A stretch of DNA of 64,000 nucleotides. Origin: Enterococcus cecorum DSM 20682 = ATCC 43198. Lineage in GTDB: Bacteria > Bacillota > Bacilli > Lactobacillales > Enterococcaceae. Under the pieces are notes generated by a model that saw only the letters and a program-made list of their open reading frames with translations, was not told where the DNA came from and made no database searches. Position 1 is the first letter of the stretch. Each line of letters begins with the position of its first letter. The stretch is from contig NZ_ASWI01000001.1 of NCBI RefSeq assembly GCF_000407565.1, positions 1 through 64,000 of the forward strand. Reading direction: 5' to 3'. This document shows, in pieces, positions 26,668-36,770 of this stretch. Position numbers and translations under genes: made by a program.

Positions 26668-29082
26668 GTGAATTACAATCACAAGACCATTGAGAAAAAA
26701 TGGCAAAAGTATTGGGCTGCTCACAATACGTTCAATACAACAACAGATCCCGATAAGCCAAAATTCTATGCACTAGACATGTTCCCTTATCCATCTGGGC
26801 AAGGCTTACACGTTGGCCATCCAGAAGGGTATACGGCAACTGATATTTTATCTCGTTTCAAACGGGCACAAGGCTATAACGTCTTACATCCAATGGGGTG
26901 GGATGCCTTTGGTTTACCTGCGGAACAATATGCTTTAGATACCGGCAATGATCCAGCAGAATTTACCAAGAAAAATATCGAAACCTTCCGTCGTCAAATT
27001 AATTCTTTAGGTTTTAGTTATGACTGGAATCGTGAAGTCAACACGACTGATCCTGAATATTACAAATGGACACAATGGATTTTCACCAAATTATATGAAA
27101 AAGGATTAGCCTATGAAGCAGAAGTTGCGGTAAACTGGGTGCCTGAATTAGGAACAGTTATCGCCAACGAAGAAGTCATCGATGGTAAGAGTGAACGTGG
27201 TGGTTATGATGTGATTCGTAAACCAATGCGTCAATGGATGTTGAAAATCACGGCTTATGCAGACCGCCTATTAGATGATTTAGAAGAATTAGACTGGCCA
27301 GAAAGTATCAAAGAAATGCAAAGAAACTGGATTGGTCGCTCGGTTGGGGCGAATGTAACCTTTAAAGTGGCCGGTACAGATAAAGAATTTACCGTCTTTA
27401 CCACTCGTCCAGATACTTTATTTGGGGCTACCTATACCGTACTTGCGCCAGAATTGGACTTAGTAAAAGAAATTACGACACCAGAACAAATGCAAGCTGT
27501 GGAAGACTATATCGCCCAAGCAGCGAAAAAATCTGACTTAAACCGTACTGATTTAGCTAAGGAAAAAACTGGGGTATTTACCGGAGCTTATGCAATTAAC
27601 CCAGTCAATGGAAAAGAAATACCAATTTGGATTGCGGATTATGTGCTTGCTTCATATGGAACTGGGGCAATTATGGCAGTACCGGCACATGATGACCGAG
27701 ATTTTGAATTTGCGAAAACATTTGATTTAGAAATTATCCCCGTCTTAGCAGGTGGCGATGTAACTAAAGCACCATTTACTGAAGATGGCGAACATATCAA
27801 TTCTGAATTTTTAAATGGTTTAAATAAACAAGAAGCCATTGATAAAATGGTGGCTTGGTTAGAAGAACATGGCGTAGGGAAAAAAGAAGTCAGCTATCGT
27901 CTTCGTGACTGGTTATTCTCACGTCAACGCTACTGGGGCGAACCAATTCCAATCATTCATTGGGAAGATGGCACAACTACCGCTTTAAGCGAAGAAGAAT
28001 TACCATTGCGTTTACCTAAAGCGGATAATATCAAACCAAGTGGTACCGGTGAATCACCATTAGCCAACATTACAGATTGGGTCAATGTGGTCGATCCTAA
28101 GACAGGCTTGAAAGGTCGTCGTGAAACCAATACTATGCCACAATGGGCGGGTAGTTCATGGTACTTCTTACGCTATGTTGATCCACACAACAAACAAGCT
28201 TTGGCCGATTATGAAAAATTAAAACAATGGTTGCCAGTAGATATTTACATCGGGGGAGCTGAACATGCGGTATTACACTTATTGTATGCTCGTTTCTGGC
28301 ATAAATTCTTGTATGATTTAGGCGTAGTACCAACCAAAGAACCATTCCAAAAATTATTTAACCAAGGAATGATTTTAGGGGAAAACAATGAAAAAATGTC
28401 TAAATCTCGCGGCAATGTCGTAAACCCTGATGATGTCGTGAAACAATATGGTGCTGATACTTTACGTCTTTATGAAATGTTTATGGGACCATTGGACGCC
28501 TCAATTGCTTGGAGTGAAAATGGCCTTGAAGGTAGCCGTAAATTCTTAGACCGTGTATGGCGTTTGATTGTTGATGAAAATGGTAAACTTAGAGACCGTA
28601 TCACGACCTTTAACGATGGTAAATTAGATAAAGTCTATAACCAAACTGTGAAGAAAGTGACAGAAGACTTCGAAAATCTACACTTTAACACAGCTATTTC
28701 TCAAATGATGGTCTTTGTCAATGAAGCTTATAAGGCAGATGCACTTCCTTATGCCTATATTGAAGGTTTTGTTCAATTATTAGCGCCAATTGCTCCACAT
28801 ATCGCTGAAGAATTGTGGGAAATCTTAGGCAATGAAGGCGGCATTTCTTATGTGCCATGGCCTACCTTTGATGAAGCAGCTTTAGTTGAATCAGAAGTAG
28901 AAATTGTTTGCCAAATCAACGGAAAAGTCCGTGCCAAACTAATGGTACCAGTCGATAGTAGTAAAGAAGCCTTGGAAGAACTTGCTTTAGCCAATGAACA
29001 AATCAAAGAACAAATTGCTGGCAAGACTGTCCGCAAGGTGATTGCTGTACCGAATAAATTGGTAAATATCGTAGCAAACTAG
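26668..29082 (+). CDS. leuS: leucyl-tRNA synthetase
   Basis: Charges tRNA-Leu in the cytoplasm. The GTG start follows AGGAGG by 7 bases. At 804 aa it is the normal bacterial length. The class I signatures are [12 protein letters not shown] near residue 47 (HIGH) and [10 protein letters not shown] near residue 572 (KMSKS), with the editing domain between. Control is by the T-box in its leader, which also contains a palindromic repeat module. Confidence 0.97.
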   Translation: MNYNHKTIEKKWQKYWAAHNTFNTTTDPDKPKFYALDMFPYPSGQGLHVGHPEGYTATDILSRFKRAQGYNVLHPMGWDAFGLPAEQYALDTGNDPAEFTKKNIETFRRQINSLGFSYDWNREVNTTDPEYYKWTQWIFTKLYEKGLAYEAEVAVNWVPELGTVIANEEVIDGKSERGGYDVIRKPMRQWMLKITAYADRLLDDLEELDWPESIKEMQRNWIGRSVGANVTFKVAGTDKEFTVFTTRPDTLFGATYTVLAPELDLVKEITTPEQMQAVEDYIAQAAKKSDLNRTDLAKEKTGVFTGAYAINPVNGKEIPIWIADYVLASYGTGAIMAVPAHDDRDFEFAKTFDLEIIPVLAGGDVTKAPFTEDGEHINSEFLNGLNKQEAIDKMVAWLEEHGVGKKEVSYRLRDWLFSRQRYWGEPIPIIHWEDGTTTALSEEELPLRLPKADNIKPSGTGESPLANITDWVNVVDPKTGLKGRRETNTMPQWAGSSWYFLRYVDPHNKQALADYEKLKQWLPVDIYIGGAEHAVLHLLYARFWHKFLYDLGVVPTKEPFQKLFNQGMILGENNEKMSKSRGNVVNPDDVVKQYGADTLRLYEMFMGPLDASIAWSENGLEGSRKFLDRVWRLIVDENGKLRDRITTFNDGKLDKVYNQTVKKVTEDFENLHFNTAISQMMVFVNEAYKADALPYAYIEGFVQLLAPIAPHIAEELWEILGNEGGISYVPWPTFDEAALVESEVEIVCQINGKVRAKLMVPVDSSKEALEELALANEQIKEQIAGKTVRKVIAVPNKLVNIVAN

Positions 29083-29087
29083 CAAAT

Positions 29088-29140
29088 AAAAACAAGCACT
29101 TATCCTCTGCACTAGGAGGTGAGTGCTTGTTTTGCTATTA
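29088..29140. terminator. bidirectional terminator
   Basis: AAAACAAGCACT pairs with AGTGCTTGTTTT; T-rich on both sides. It ends leuS and, from the other strand, the small candidate gene at 29161-29220. Confidence 0.88.
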
Positions 29141-29160
29141 TTTTTAAACTAATTCAATCA

Positions 29161-29220
29161 CTATTTAAATTCAATCCGCAAGTTTTCTTTCTTCTTCTGA
29201 TAATCTGATAGAAATGCCAT
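29161..29220 (-). CDS. candidate 19-aa peptide gene
   Basis: A short frame, MAFLSDYQKKKENLRIEFK, with GGAAGG 10 bases upstream, a good promoter before that on the same strand (CTGACA, 18-base spacer, TATACT at about 29255-29250), and the strong hairpin at 29088-29140 after it. The peptide is hydrophilic and basic, unlike type I toxins. The complete unit of promoter, ribosome site, frame and terminator is the evidence; no family is recognised. The RNA itself could be the functional product. Confidence 0.4.
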   Translation of the reverse strand: MAFLSDYQKKKENLRIEFK

Positions 29221-29564
29221 AATCTTATCGCCTTCCTTTCTTTGTAGTATATTGTATTGCCTTGTGCTATGTCAGTAAAATATCGCAGTGGAATTCGAAC
29301 CTTCAAAATAGTAGGTGGTGAGGTCTGAAATGTAATCAGGACATATTTGATTCAACAAAAGACTCGCAGAAATTTTGGAAGATGTGAAAAGCTTACGTTA
29401 AATGAACTGAGGACAAAAAAGATAGGGCGGCTTATTTGTTCACTTAGATAGCTAGTTGATGCATATTTGTTATAAAAAGTATGAAATATTTTGATTTTTG
29501 AGCAGTCTAGTGTGATTTTGGAAATGTCTTTGTTATAATGAGAAAAAACAGAAAAAGAGGTTGA
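29221..29564. other. intergenic region before gshF
   Basis: Left part holds the leftward promoter of the 19-aa frame. The right end has an extended -10, TGTTATAAT (29531-29539), for gshF with a short leader. Between them I see no gene or clear structure. Confidence 0.45.
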
Positions 29565-29567
29565 ATG

Positions 29568-31826
29568 ATGTCTTATTCAGAACTTTTACATAAAGAAGCG
29601 ATTCGCCCGTTTTTATTGGAAATGCGCATTGGCTTGGAAAAGGAAAGTCAACGTGTCGATTTAGCGGGCAATCTAGCACAAAGCGATCATCCCAAAACAT
29701 TAGGAAGCCGGACTTTTCATCCATATATTCAAACAGATTTTGCTGAAACGCAGGTCGAATTAATTACACCAGTGACAAATAGTCCAAAAGAAGCTTTGCG
29801 AAAATTAGCAATGATTCATGATGTTATTTATCGTTCTATGAATCCTGAGGAAATGCTTTGGCCCTTAAGTATGCCGCCAGCCTTGCCTGATGATGAAGAA
29901 CAAATTATGATTGCCAAACTAAAGACAAAAGAAGATGTGTTATACCGTCGTTATTTGGCAAAAGTTTATGGTAAACGTAAGCAAATGGTTAGTGGGATTC
30001 ATGTCAATATCGAGTTAGGTCAAAAATTCATGACGACCCTTCATCAATTAGAAAATAGTCCAGTGAGTTTGGCTGCCTTTCGTACACAAGTGTATCTGCA
30101 CCTCACACAGCAATACTTACATTATCGTTATGTTTACACCTATCTATTTGGGGCTTCTCCACTTCCGGAAAAGAACTATTGTCTATCCGATGCCCCTCAT
30201 GATTATGTTCGTAGTATTCGTAATTCTAAAGCTGGCTACCAAAACAAAGAAGCCCTTCATGTCAGCTTTGAAAGTTTTGACCAGTATTGTCAAGATTTAA
30301 AACAGCTCGTCGCCCAAGGAAAATTGATTGAAGAAAAAGAGTTCTATTCAGCCGTGCGTTTACGTCAAGGAAAAGGCGAAGAGTATTTAGAAGATGCGAT
30401 TCGTTACATTGAATTACGTAATGTGGACTTAAATCCTTTTGAAGCGATTGGTATCAATGAAGAACAGCTTGTTTTTATCCAAGTATTCTTATTATATTTA
30501 TTAACTCAAGAAGCGCCAAGTGATGTCGATGCCTTTTTACAACTTGGTGAGCAATACAACCAACAAGTCGCCATGGAGCATCCTGAAAAAGAAAGTGCCT
30601 TGCAAGAAGAAGTGATTCGCATTATTGATGAATTGGTGGCTTTAGTCAAAGAGTTAGATTTACCTGTAGAACAAGAATGGCTTAGAAAATGGCAAAAGAT
30701 GGCGCGCCACCCACAAGCCACGCTAGCTAGTGAGTACATTGCTAAATTAAAAAACCAAACGCAACACGAACTGGCAACGCAATTAGGACGTCAATATCAC
30801 GAAAAAGCTTGGGCGCATCCTTATCAGTTGGCAGGATATCGTAGCATGGAATTATCGACGCAAATCATGATGTTTGATGCCATTCAAAAAGGCGTGACAG
30901 TTGAAGTATTGGATGAGGTCGATCAGTTTATCAAATTAACTTACGATGGCCAAACAGAATATGTGAAAAAGGCGAATATGACCAGTAAAGATAACTATGT
31001 CGTCCCATTAATCATGGAAAATAAAGTGGTAACGAAAAAAGTGCTTGCCGCTTCTCATTTTAGAGTCCCTCAAGGTGCGGAATACCAAGATTTAGCCAGT
31101 GCCTTAAGAGATTATCCTAAATATGCGCAAGGAAAAGTAGTGATTAAGCCTAAGAGTACCAACTACGGGCTAGGAATTACGATTTTTAAAGAGGCGATGA
31201 GTCAAGCGGATTATCAAAAAGCCTTAGAAATTGCTTTTAAAGAAGATATCGATGTTTTGGTAGAAGAATATTTTGCCGGTACTGAATATCGTTTCTTTGT
31301 GATTAATGGTCAGACCAAGGCTATCATGTTACGAGTGCCAGCAAATGTCAAAGGCGATGGGCTACATTCTATTCGTGAATTAGTTGAACAGAAAAACCAA
31401 GATATTTTACGCGGCACGCATCATCGTTATCCGTTAGAAAAGATTCAGTTAGGCGATATCGAAGCGTTGATGCTTAAAGAACAGGGATATGATTTTGAAA
31501 CGATCTTGCCAAAGGATGTCACAGCTTGGTTAAGAGAAAATTCCAATATCTCTACAGGTGGCGATTCGATTGATATGACCGATGAAATTCCGGATGATTA
31601 TAAGCAAATTGCCGCTCAAGCAGTCGAAGCATTGGGAGCGAAAATTTCAGGTATTGATTTAATTATTCCGGATTATCATCAAAGTGCCACTGCGCCAGAT
31701 GCTTATGGAATTATTGAGGCGAATTTCAACCCTGCTATGCATATGCACGCCTATCCATATGAAGGGAAAGGACGCCGCTTAACCTTAGAAGTGTTGCAGA
31801 TGCTATTTCCAACCTTGAAAATATAA
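29568..31826 (+). CDS. gshF: bifunctional glutathione synthetase
   Basis: Makes glutathione in two steps: ligates glutamate to cysteine, then adds glycine. The 752-aa protein has an N-terminal GshA-type gamma-glutamylcysteine ligase (about 1-450; MRIGLEKESQRV, VSGIHVNIEL) fused to a C-terminal ATP-grasp domain (about 490-750; KPKSTNYGLGIT, EANFNPAMHMHAYP). The fused form is typical of enterococci, streptococci and Listeria. The second ATG is preferred because AGAGG stands 7 bases before it. It is followed by a hairpin shared with yueI. Confidence 0.93.
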   Translation: MSYSELLHKEAIRPFLLEMRIGLEKESQRVDLAGNLAQSDHPKTLGSRTFHPYIQTDFAETQVELITPVTNSPKEALRKLAMIHDVIYRSMNPEEMLWPLSMPPALPDDEEQIMIAKLKTKEDVLYRRYLAKVYGKRKQMVSGIHVNIELGQKFMTTLHQLENSPVSLAAFRTQVYLHLTQQYLHYRYVYTYLFGASPLPEKNYCLSDAPHDYVRSIRNSKAGYQNKEALHVSFESFDQYCQDLKQLVAQGKLIEEKEFYSAVRLRQGKGEEYLEDAIRYIELRNVDLNPFEAIGINEEQLVFIQVFLLYLLTQEAPSDVDAFLQLGEQYNQQVAMEHPEKESALQEEVIRIIDELVALVKELDLPVEQEWLRKWQKMARHPQATLASEYIAKLKNQTQHELATQLGRQYHEKAWAHPYQLAGYRSMELSTQIMMFDAIQKGVTVEVLDEVDQFIKLTYDGQTEYVKKANMTSKDNYVVPLIMENKVVTKKVLAASHFRVPQGAEYQDLASALRDYPKYAQGKVVIKPKSTNYGLGITIFKEAMSQADYQKALEIAFKEDIDVLVEEYFAGTEYRFFVINGQTKAIMLRVPANVKGDGLHSIRELVEQKNQDILRGTHHRYPLEKIQLGDIEALMLKEQGYDFETILPKDVTAWLRENSNISTGGDSIDMTDEIPDDYKQIAAQAVEALGAKISGIDLIIPDYHQSATAPDAYGIIEANFNPAMHMHAYPYEGKGRRLTLEVLQMLFPTLKI

Positions 31827-31858
31827 AAGGCTCGCCAAATTTGATTGGCGAACCTTAT
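31826..31858. terminator. hairpin between gshF and yueI
   Basis: AGGCTCGCCAA pairs with TTGGCGAACCT (one T-G pair). The T-run is better on the minus strand (after yueI). Confidence 0.65.
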
Positions 31859-32295
31859 GAAAAGAGCTTATGCCAAAAAGATTCATGTTTTTTGGATGTA
31901 GGCTCTTTTGTGTTTGATGGATATTTTTCAGCAATATCAATGATCGCTTCGTTGACTGCCTGACTATCCACGATTAACAAGCCGATACTATCCTCATTAC
32001 AAGGCTGACTTGACTCGGTGACGGTAAAAGGAATTTGAGCTTGACTGAGAATGGTGATATAGGTCGCTTGCAGACTTTCGGGCAATTTCGCATTTAATAA
32101 CGCTTTGTAGCCTTTAAATTCTGCTAGATGGTTTTTCAGAGTGGTTTGTAGCTTAGGATTTTGCATTTCACTTTTGGTCATGGAAAGTAAGCAACGTTCT
32201 CTAAAAGTCCCTAGATATTTTGCTTGTTCTTCGGGATTGATTTTCGGTGCGCCGTATAGAGACTTATCTAAATGTTGTTGTAATTGATCGCTCAT
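31855..32295 (-). CDS. yueI: YueI family protein (DUF1694)
   Basis: Cytoplasmic protein of 146 aa. The start MSDQLQQHLDKSLYG at 32295 follows GGAGGAAAA; a longer frame begins 14 codons earlier without a site. The region TFRERCLLSMTKSEM and the later VDSQAVNEAIIDIAEKYP match the YueI/DUF1694 family of Firmicutes, whose function is not known to me. The last 15 residues are a basic tail. Confidence 0.8.
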   Translation of the reverse strand: MSDQLQQHLDKSLYGAPKINPEEQAKYLGTFRERCLLSMTKSEMQNPKLQTTLKNHLAEFKGYKALLNAKLPESLQATYITILSQAQIPFTVTESSQPCNEDSIGLLIVDSQAVNEAIIDIAEKYPSNTKEPTSKKHESFWHKLFS

Positions 32296-32399
32296 GCATT
32301 TTCCTCCGATTCGTTTTCTCCATTGTAACAAAAGCACTTGAAGTCGTCAAAACAGCTTTAACGTAGAAAATGTGCTAGAATAGAAGCGAGGTGAGGAAA

Positions 32400-32804
32400 A
32401 TGAAATTAACTTTAACGCCAGAAGCAATCGAAAAATTACAAACAAAAATGCAAAAGGGAGATTATATCTTGCTTGACTATGAAGATGCGACGGGACCTTT
32501 TGTCGATAGCGCTGCCAGTTGTCAATTATATCCAAGTTTTCGTTTCTTGTTTGTCCCAGGTGACTTTGACCAAGAAAAATTAGCGGTCTATGATCATGTA
32601 CACGAAACTCCGCTTGGCAAAGTTTATATGAAGTCAAGATCGGAAATGTTACTAGATGAAGATGTTCGAGTGGTAGTTGAACCTGTCTATCATGCCTTGC
32701 AATTACGTTCAGATAGTGGCATTTTAGCCAACAATATCGAAGTTAGACGGATTAACCCTGCCGATTATGAAGGCAAAACGAATACTACTCCAGGTACTTG
32801 TTAA
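32400..32804 (+). CDS. HesB/IscA-like protein (iron-sulfur biogenesis family)
   Basis: Small cytoplasmic protein of 134 aa of the Fe-S_biosyn fold. The start at 32400 follows GAGGTGAGGA; a GTG at 32391 lies inside that site. The N-terminal MKLTLTPEAIEKLQ is characteristic. The conserved Cys ligands of true IscA proteins are not present: only one Cys (ASCQLYPS) in the body and one at the very C-terminus. A cluster-carrier role is therefore doubtful, as for other Gram-positive YneR-like members. Confidence 0.75.
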   Translation: MKLTLTPEAIEKLQTKMQKGDYILLDYEDATGPFVDSAASCQLYPSFRFLFVPGDFDQEKLAVYDHVHETPLGKVYMKSRSEMLLDEDVRVVVEPVYHALQLRSDSGILANNIEVRRINPADYEGKTNTTPGTC

Positions 32805-32910
32805 TAAATAAGGATAAGTTAGCCTAGTGTTTAGCGAACGTTGAATAACTAAGAGAATCCAAATCATTGGAAAATCTACTTTATTTACATTTTTTTGAAT
32901 AGAAAAAAGC

Positions 32911-32951
32911 AGCCGAGTACGAAAAGAATGGAAAAAAACGTACTCGGCTTT
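32911..32951. terminator. bidirectional terminator
   Basis: AGCCGAGTACG pairs perfectly with CGTACTCGGCT, A-rich left and T-containing right flank. Lies between convergent genes, the HesB-like gene and bioY. Confidence 0.85.
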
Positions 32952-33032
32952 ACTAATTATGGAAGATGGTCAATGAGAATAGGAAAACCATCTAAATATT
33001 ACATACACTAGAAAAGAATCTAGCGTAGATAC

Positions 33033-33584
33033 CTAATTTTGGACTAATTTCAAAAAACGTTGTGGCAATCTCTGACATACCAAAAATCCAATACCTGCAG
33101 AACAAATGGCTTTAATCATATCTGGTAGCAAAAAGTTCACACAACCAGCGATGAGGGCTTGATTCAATGGCATGCCGGTCGCAAATTTTAACCAAATGCT
33201 ACCAACAATTAAGGTAGTCGCAAACCCGATTATATTGGCAATTAGTACCGTCACAAAGCTTTTCGGATTCATTTGGATGATGGCCCCGATGAGGAATGCA
33301 CATAGTACAAATCCCCATAGATAGCCCCCTGATGGACCAAATAAGGCACCGACACCCGCCGAACCACCAGCATAAACGGGTAGCCCAATCGCACCTAAAA
33401 CAAGATAGATAATAACCGCAAGACTACCTACTTTACGTCCTAAAATCGTGGCAGTTAAACCAACAATAAAGGTTTGTAGCGTTAAGGGAACAATTGGCAA
33501 AGGAATAGTAAATTGCGCAAATACGGCAATCACTGCGGCAAAAATCGCTGCGACCAATTGTTTTTGTAATCGAATATTTTGCAT
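33033..33584 (-). CDS. bioY: biotin transporter BioY (ECF S component)
   Basis: Membrane substrate-binding subunit for biotin, 183 aa with about six membrane helices. The BioY signature is seen in GLPVYAGGSAGVGALFGPSGGYLWGF, quoted here only in part as GGSAGVGALFGPSGGYLWGF. It needs the shared ECF energy-coupling module, which is not in this window. Two BirA-type operators at its promoter indicate repression by biotin-loaded BirA. Confidence 0.93.
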   Translation of the reverse strand: MQNIRLQKQLVAAIFAAVIAVFAQFTIPLPIVPLTLQTFIVGLTATILGRKVGSLAVIIYLVLGAIGLPVYAGGSAGVGALFGPSGGYLWGFVLCAFLIGAIIQMNPKSFVTVLIANIIGFATTLIVGSIWLKFATGMPLNQALIAGCVNFLLPDMIKAICSAGIGFLVCQRLPQRFLKLVQN

Positions 33585-33604
33585 AATTAAATTCTCCTTT
33601 TAAT

Positions 33605-33638
33605 TATGTTAACCATGTATTAATTTCTGGTTAACTCA
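33605..33638 (-). promoter_or_regulatory. BirA operator 1 of bioY
   Basis: GTTAACC, 14 bases, GGTTAAC (33608-33635). This is the inverted half-site pattern bound by biotin repressor BirA in Firmicutes. It covers the predicted transcription start. Confidence 0.82.
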
Positions 33639-33643
33639 AAAAG

Positions 33644-33672
33644 ATTATAACATCATGTTTACCAAAATGCAA
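33644..33672 (-). promoter_or_regulatory. bioY promoter
   Basis: On the minus strand TTGCAT (33672-33667), 17-base spacer, TATAAT (33649-33644). Lies between and inside the two BirA sites. Confidence 0.82.
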
Positions 33673-33684
33673 ATAAAGGTTAAC
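33657..33684 (-). promoter_or_regulatory. BirA operator 2 of bioY
   Basis: GTTTACC, 14 bases, GGTTAAC; one change from a perfect site, with the same 14-base spacing as operator 1 and centred 49 bp from it. It overlaps the -35 element. Confidence 0.75.
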
Positions 33685-33719
33685 GAAAGTAAAAAGTACT
33701 CTCTATTTGTTGTAATTAA

Positions 33720-33830
33720 GTGAATAATATCGAAGAATACGAAAATGCGGTGAGGAAGTTGGATGAATACGTAAGAGTTTTAAATATGGATAAATACAAG
33801 ACAGACGATTTTTCCATTAATATTGATTAA
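33720..33830 (+). other. short open frame, possible gene remnant
   Basis: GTG-initiated frame of 36 codons (VNNIEEYENAVRKLDEYV and onward), charged and helical. No ribosome-binding site. It lies at the left border of the lactose block and may be a fragment left by recombination. I do not recognise it. Confidence 0.25.
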
Positions 33831-33899
33831 ATGTTCAAAATTCCAACATATTCTTGTCTATATTTGATATAATGTAAAAAAAACAACAAAGGATTAAAC

Positions 33900-34667
33900 A
33901 TGAATAAACGAGAACGACTAGAAGAAATTACACGATTGGTAAATAAAAAAGGTACGGTACGAATTTCTGAGATTGTTAAATTGCTAAATGTTACTGATAT
34001 GACAGTTCGACGTGATTTTATAGAATTGGAAGAGCAAGGAGTTCTAACCAAAATCCATGGTGGTGCTAGAAGTAATAAGGCTTTTCAATATCGGGAATAT
34101 TCTCATTCTGAGAAACATATTCAAAATAAGGAAGCCAAGCAAGAGATAGCAGAAAGGGCAACACAACTGATAGAAGATGGAGACACGGTATTTTTAGGTC
34201 CAGGAACAACAGTGGCCTTTCTGGCTGAAGCCATTAAAAATCCTCGTCTAACTGTCATCACAAACTGTATGCCTGTTTTTACCATCTTATCACAAAAGAA
34301 GACAGAGGATTTTCAAGTCTTTCTCCTTGGAGGAGAATATCGCCAAGTGACAGAATCGTTTGTAGGAGAAATTACCAATACAAGTTTAGAAAAACTGCGA
34401 TTCAGCAAGATTTTCTTTTCAGGTAACGGGCTTAAAGGGAGTGATGTCATGACTTCCACCCTAGCTGAAGCTTATACGCAAAATATTGCTATTAAACATT
34501 CTTTAGAAAAATATCTACTGCTAGATGCCTCGAAAATTGGAAAAGATGATTTTACTTCTTTTTGTGATTTGAATGATTTGACAGCACTAGTGACAGATAT
34601 GAATGCGAATGATGAAAACTACCAATTATTACATAACCACATTGAAATTATTTCAACAAAATTATAA
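33900..34667 (+). CDS. lacR: lactose phosphotransferase repressor LacR (DeoR family)
   Basis: DNA-binding repressor of 255 aa. The N-terminal DeoR helix-turn-helix is [20 protein letters not shown]; the C-terminal sugar-phosphate sensor domain has the family pieces [13 protein letters not shown] and [12 protein letters not shown]. In streptococci and lactococci LacR is released by tagatose-6-phosphate. It heads the lac cluster, is transcribed separately, and ends in a terminator before the lacA promoter. Start preceded by AAAGGA. Confidence 0.9.
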   Translation: MNKRERLEEITRLVNKKGTVRISEIVKLLNVTDMTVRRDFIELEEQGVLTKIHGGARSNKAFQYREYSHSEKHIQNKEAKQEIAERATQLIEDGDTVFLGPGTTVAFLAEAIKNPRLTVITNCMPVFTILSQKKTEDFQVFLLGGEYRQVTESFVGEITNTSLEKLRFSKIFFSGNGLKGSDVMTSTLAEAYTQNIAIKHSLEKYLLLDASKIGKDDFTSFCDLNDLTALVTDMNANDENYQLLHNHIEIISTKL

Positions 34668-34674
34668 AATTATC

Positions 34675-34703
34675 AAAACCAACAGCAAAATGTTGGTTTT
34701 TTG
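34675..34703 (+). terminator. lacR terminator
   Basis: AAAACCAACA/TGTTGGTTTT stem with a 6-base loop and further T. Confidence 0.85.
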
Positions 34704-34734
34704 TTTGTATACGAAAAAAAATAAACAAAATATG

Positions 34735-34763
34735 TTGACTTTATGTTTGTTTGATTGTATAAT
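34735..34763 (+). promoter_or_regulatory. lac operon promoter and probable LacR operator region
   Basis: TTGACT, 17 bases, TATAAT. The region is rich in inverted TTATGTTT/AAACATAA (34741 and 34766) and TTTGTTT/AAACAAA pairs, probable LacR sites. Confidence 0.82.
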
Positions 34764-34777
34764 TTAAACATAAAAAG

Positions 34778-34791
34778 TGAAAACGCTTTTT
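34778..34791 (+). promoter_or_regulatory. cre site of the lac operon
   Basis: TGAAAACGCTTTTT matches 12 of 14 positions of the CcpA consensus and lies about 15 bases after the -10, a roadblock or repression position. Confidence 0.65.
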
Positions 34792-34862
34792 CTAAGTTTT
34801 GCAAAACAAAGATTTTTTGCCATATATGGCTACAACTTTATATTTTTGTTAGGAGAGAGGTT

Positions 34863-35285
34863 ATGACAATCATTATCGGTGCTGATCCAGCGGGCTCAAA
34901 ACTAAAAGACCTTATTAAAAATTATTTACAAGAAAAATCATATGACTTTAAAGATGTCAGTGATGGAAGTGATTTTGTTGATACAACTTTGGCGGTAGTT
35001 GCAGCAGTCAATCAAGAGGAAGAAAATCTAGGCATTGTGATTGATGCTTATGGAGTTGGCCCATTCATGACCGCAACTAAAGTTAAAGGTATGATCGCTG
35101 CAGGAGTTTCAGACGAACGTTCTGCCTATATGACAAGAGGACACAACAATTCGCGTATTATTACAATCGGTAGTGAGATTGTAGGAGAAGGAATTGCTAA
35201 AAATATCGTTAAAGGATTTATTGAAGGTAAGTATGATGGCGGCCGTCACCAAATTCGTATCGATATGCTAAATAAAATGTGCTAA
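34863..35285 (+). CDS. lacA: galactose-6-phosphate isomerase subunit LacA
   Basis: With LacB it converts galactose-6-phosphate to tagatose-6-phosphate. The true start [15 protein letters not shown] at 34863 follows AGGAGAGAGG; a longer frame begins inside the promoter region and must be ignored. Length 140 aa fits the family. It is an RpiB-fold subunit that lacks the catalytic Cys supplied by LacB. First gene of the lacABCD set, 26 bases before lacB. Confidence 0.93.
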   Translation: MTIIIGADPAGSKLKDLIKNYLQEKSYDFKDVSDGSDFVDTTLAVVAAVNQEEENLGIVIDAYGVGPFMTATKVKGMIAAGVSDERSAYMTRGHNNSRIITIGSEIVGEGIAKNIVKGFIEGKYDGGRHQIRIDMLNKMC

Positions 35286-35308
35286 TTGCTGTAGACAAAG
35301 GAGAATAA

Positions 35309-35827
<519 letters not shown>

Positions 35828-35836
35828 GAGGCTCAC

Positions 35837-36769
35837 ATGATTTTGACGATCACTTTAAATCCGTCGGTTGATATTGCCTATCAATTGGATACCTTTCATT
35901 TGGATACGGTCAATCGAGTAGAAAAAGTTCAAAAAACAGCTGGTGGCAAAGGGCTCAATGTCACACGGGTTTTGAAACAAGTCGGTGAAGATGTTATAGC
36001 AACAGGCTTTATTGGCGGTGAGATTGGAAGTTATGTAAAGAAACAACTTACTCGAAATGATATTAAAAATTCCTTTGTGGAAATTGGGAACGAAACACGT
36101 AACTGTATTGCGGTGCTTCACGATGGTCAACAGACAGAGATTTTAGAACAAGGACCAACTATCCAAGAACATGAAGCCTTGAATTTTATCGAACATCTAG
36201 AAATTATTCTGAACAATGTAGAGGTTGTTGTTATTTCAGGAAGTTTGCCTAAGGGACTTGCTAGCAATTATTATGTAGAGATTGTAGAACTTTGTAAACA
36301 ATGCGATGTAGCTGTTGTTTTGGACTGTTCTGGTGAGGCACTGAAAAAAGTTTTAGAAAGCCAGCAGAAGCCGACGGTTATTAAGCCTAATACAGAAGAG
36401 TTATCACAGTTAATTGGCAAAAATATCACAGATGATATTCAAGAATTGAAATCAGTTCTATCTGGTCAATTATTCCAAGGAATTGAATGGATAGTCGTAT
36501 CCTTGGGTGCAAAGGGAGCTTTTGCTAAGCACAATGACAAGTTCTATCGTGTTAAAATTCCAAAAATAAATGTCGTCAATCCAGTAGGTTCGGGTGATTC
36601 AACCGTTGCAGGTATTGCAGCGAGTTTGGCACATGCATTGCCTGATGTAGGACTACTAAAAAATGCAAATGTTTTGGGCATGTTAAATGCTCAAGAAGAA
36701 CAGACAGGTTATGTCAACTTAGAACATTCAGAAGTATTGTATTCTCAAATTGAAGTCGAGGAGGTTTAA
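35837..36769 (+). CDS. lacC: tagatose-6-phosphate kinase
   Basis: Phosphorylates tagatose-6-phosphate to the 1,6-bisphosphate. PfkB-family kinase of 310 aa with N-terminal [11 protein letters not shown], the glycine-rich [16 protein letters not shown], and the C-terminal catalytic motif [12 protein letters not shown] with its Asp. Start follows AGGAGG closely. It is adjacent to lacD, which is separated by one base. Confidence 0.93.
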   Translation: MILTITLNPSVDIAYQLDTFHLDTVNRVEKVQKTAGGKGLNVTRVLKQVGEDVIATGFIGGEIGSYVKKQLTRNDIKNSFVEIGNETRNCIAVLHDGQQTEILEQGPTIQEHEALNFIEHLEIILNNVEVVVISGSLPKGLASNYYVEIVELCKQCDVAVVLDCSGEALKKVLESQQKPTVIKPNTEELSQLIGKNITDDIQELKSVLSGQLFQGIEWIVVSLGAKGAFAKHNDKFYRVKIPKINVVNPVGSGDSTVAGIAASLAHALPDVGLLKNANVLGMLNAQEEQTGYVNLEHSEVLYSQIEVEEV

Positions 36770-36770
36770 G

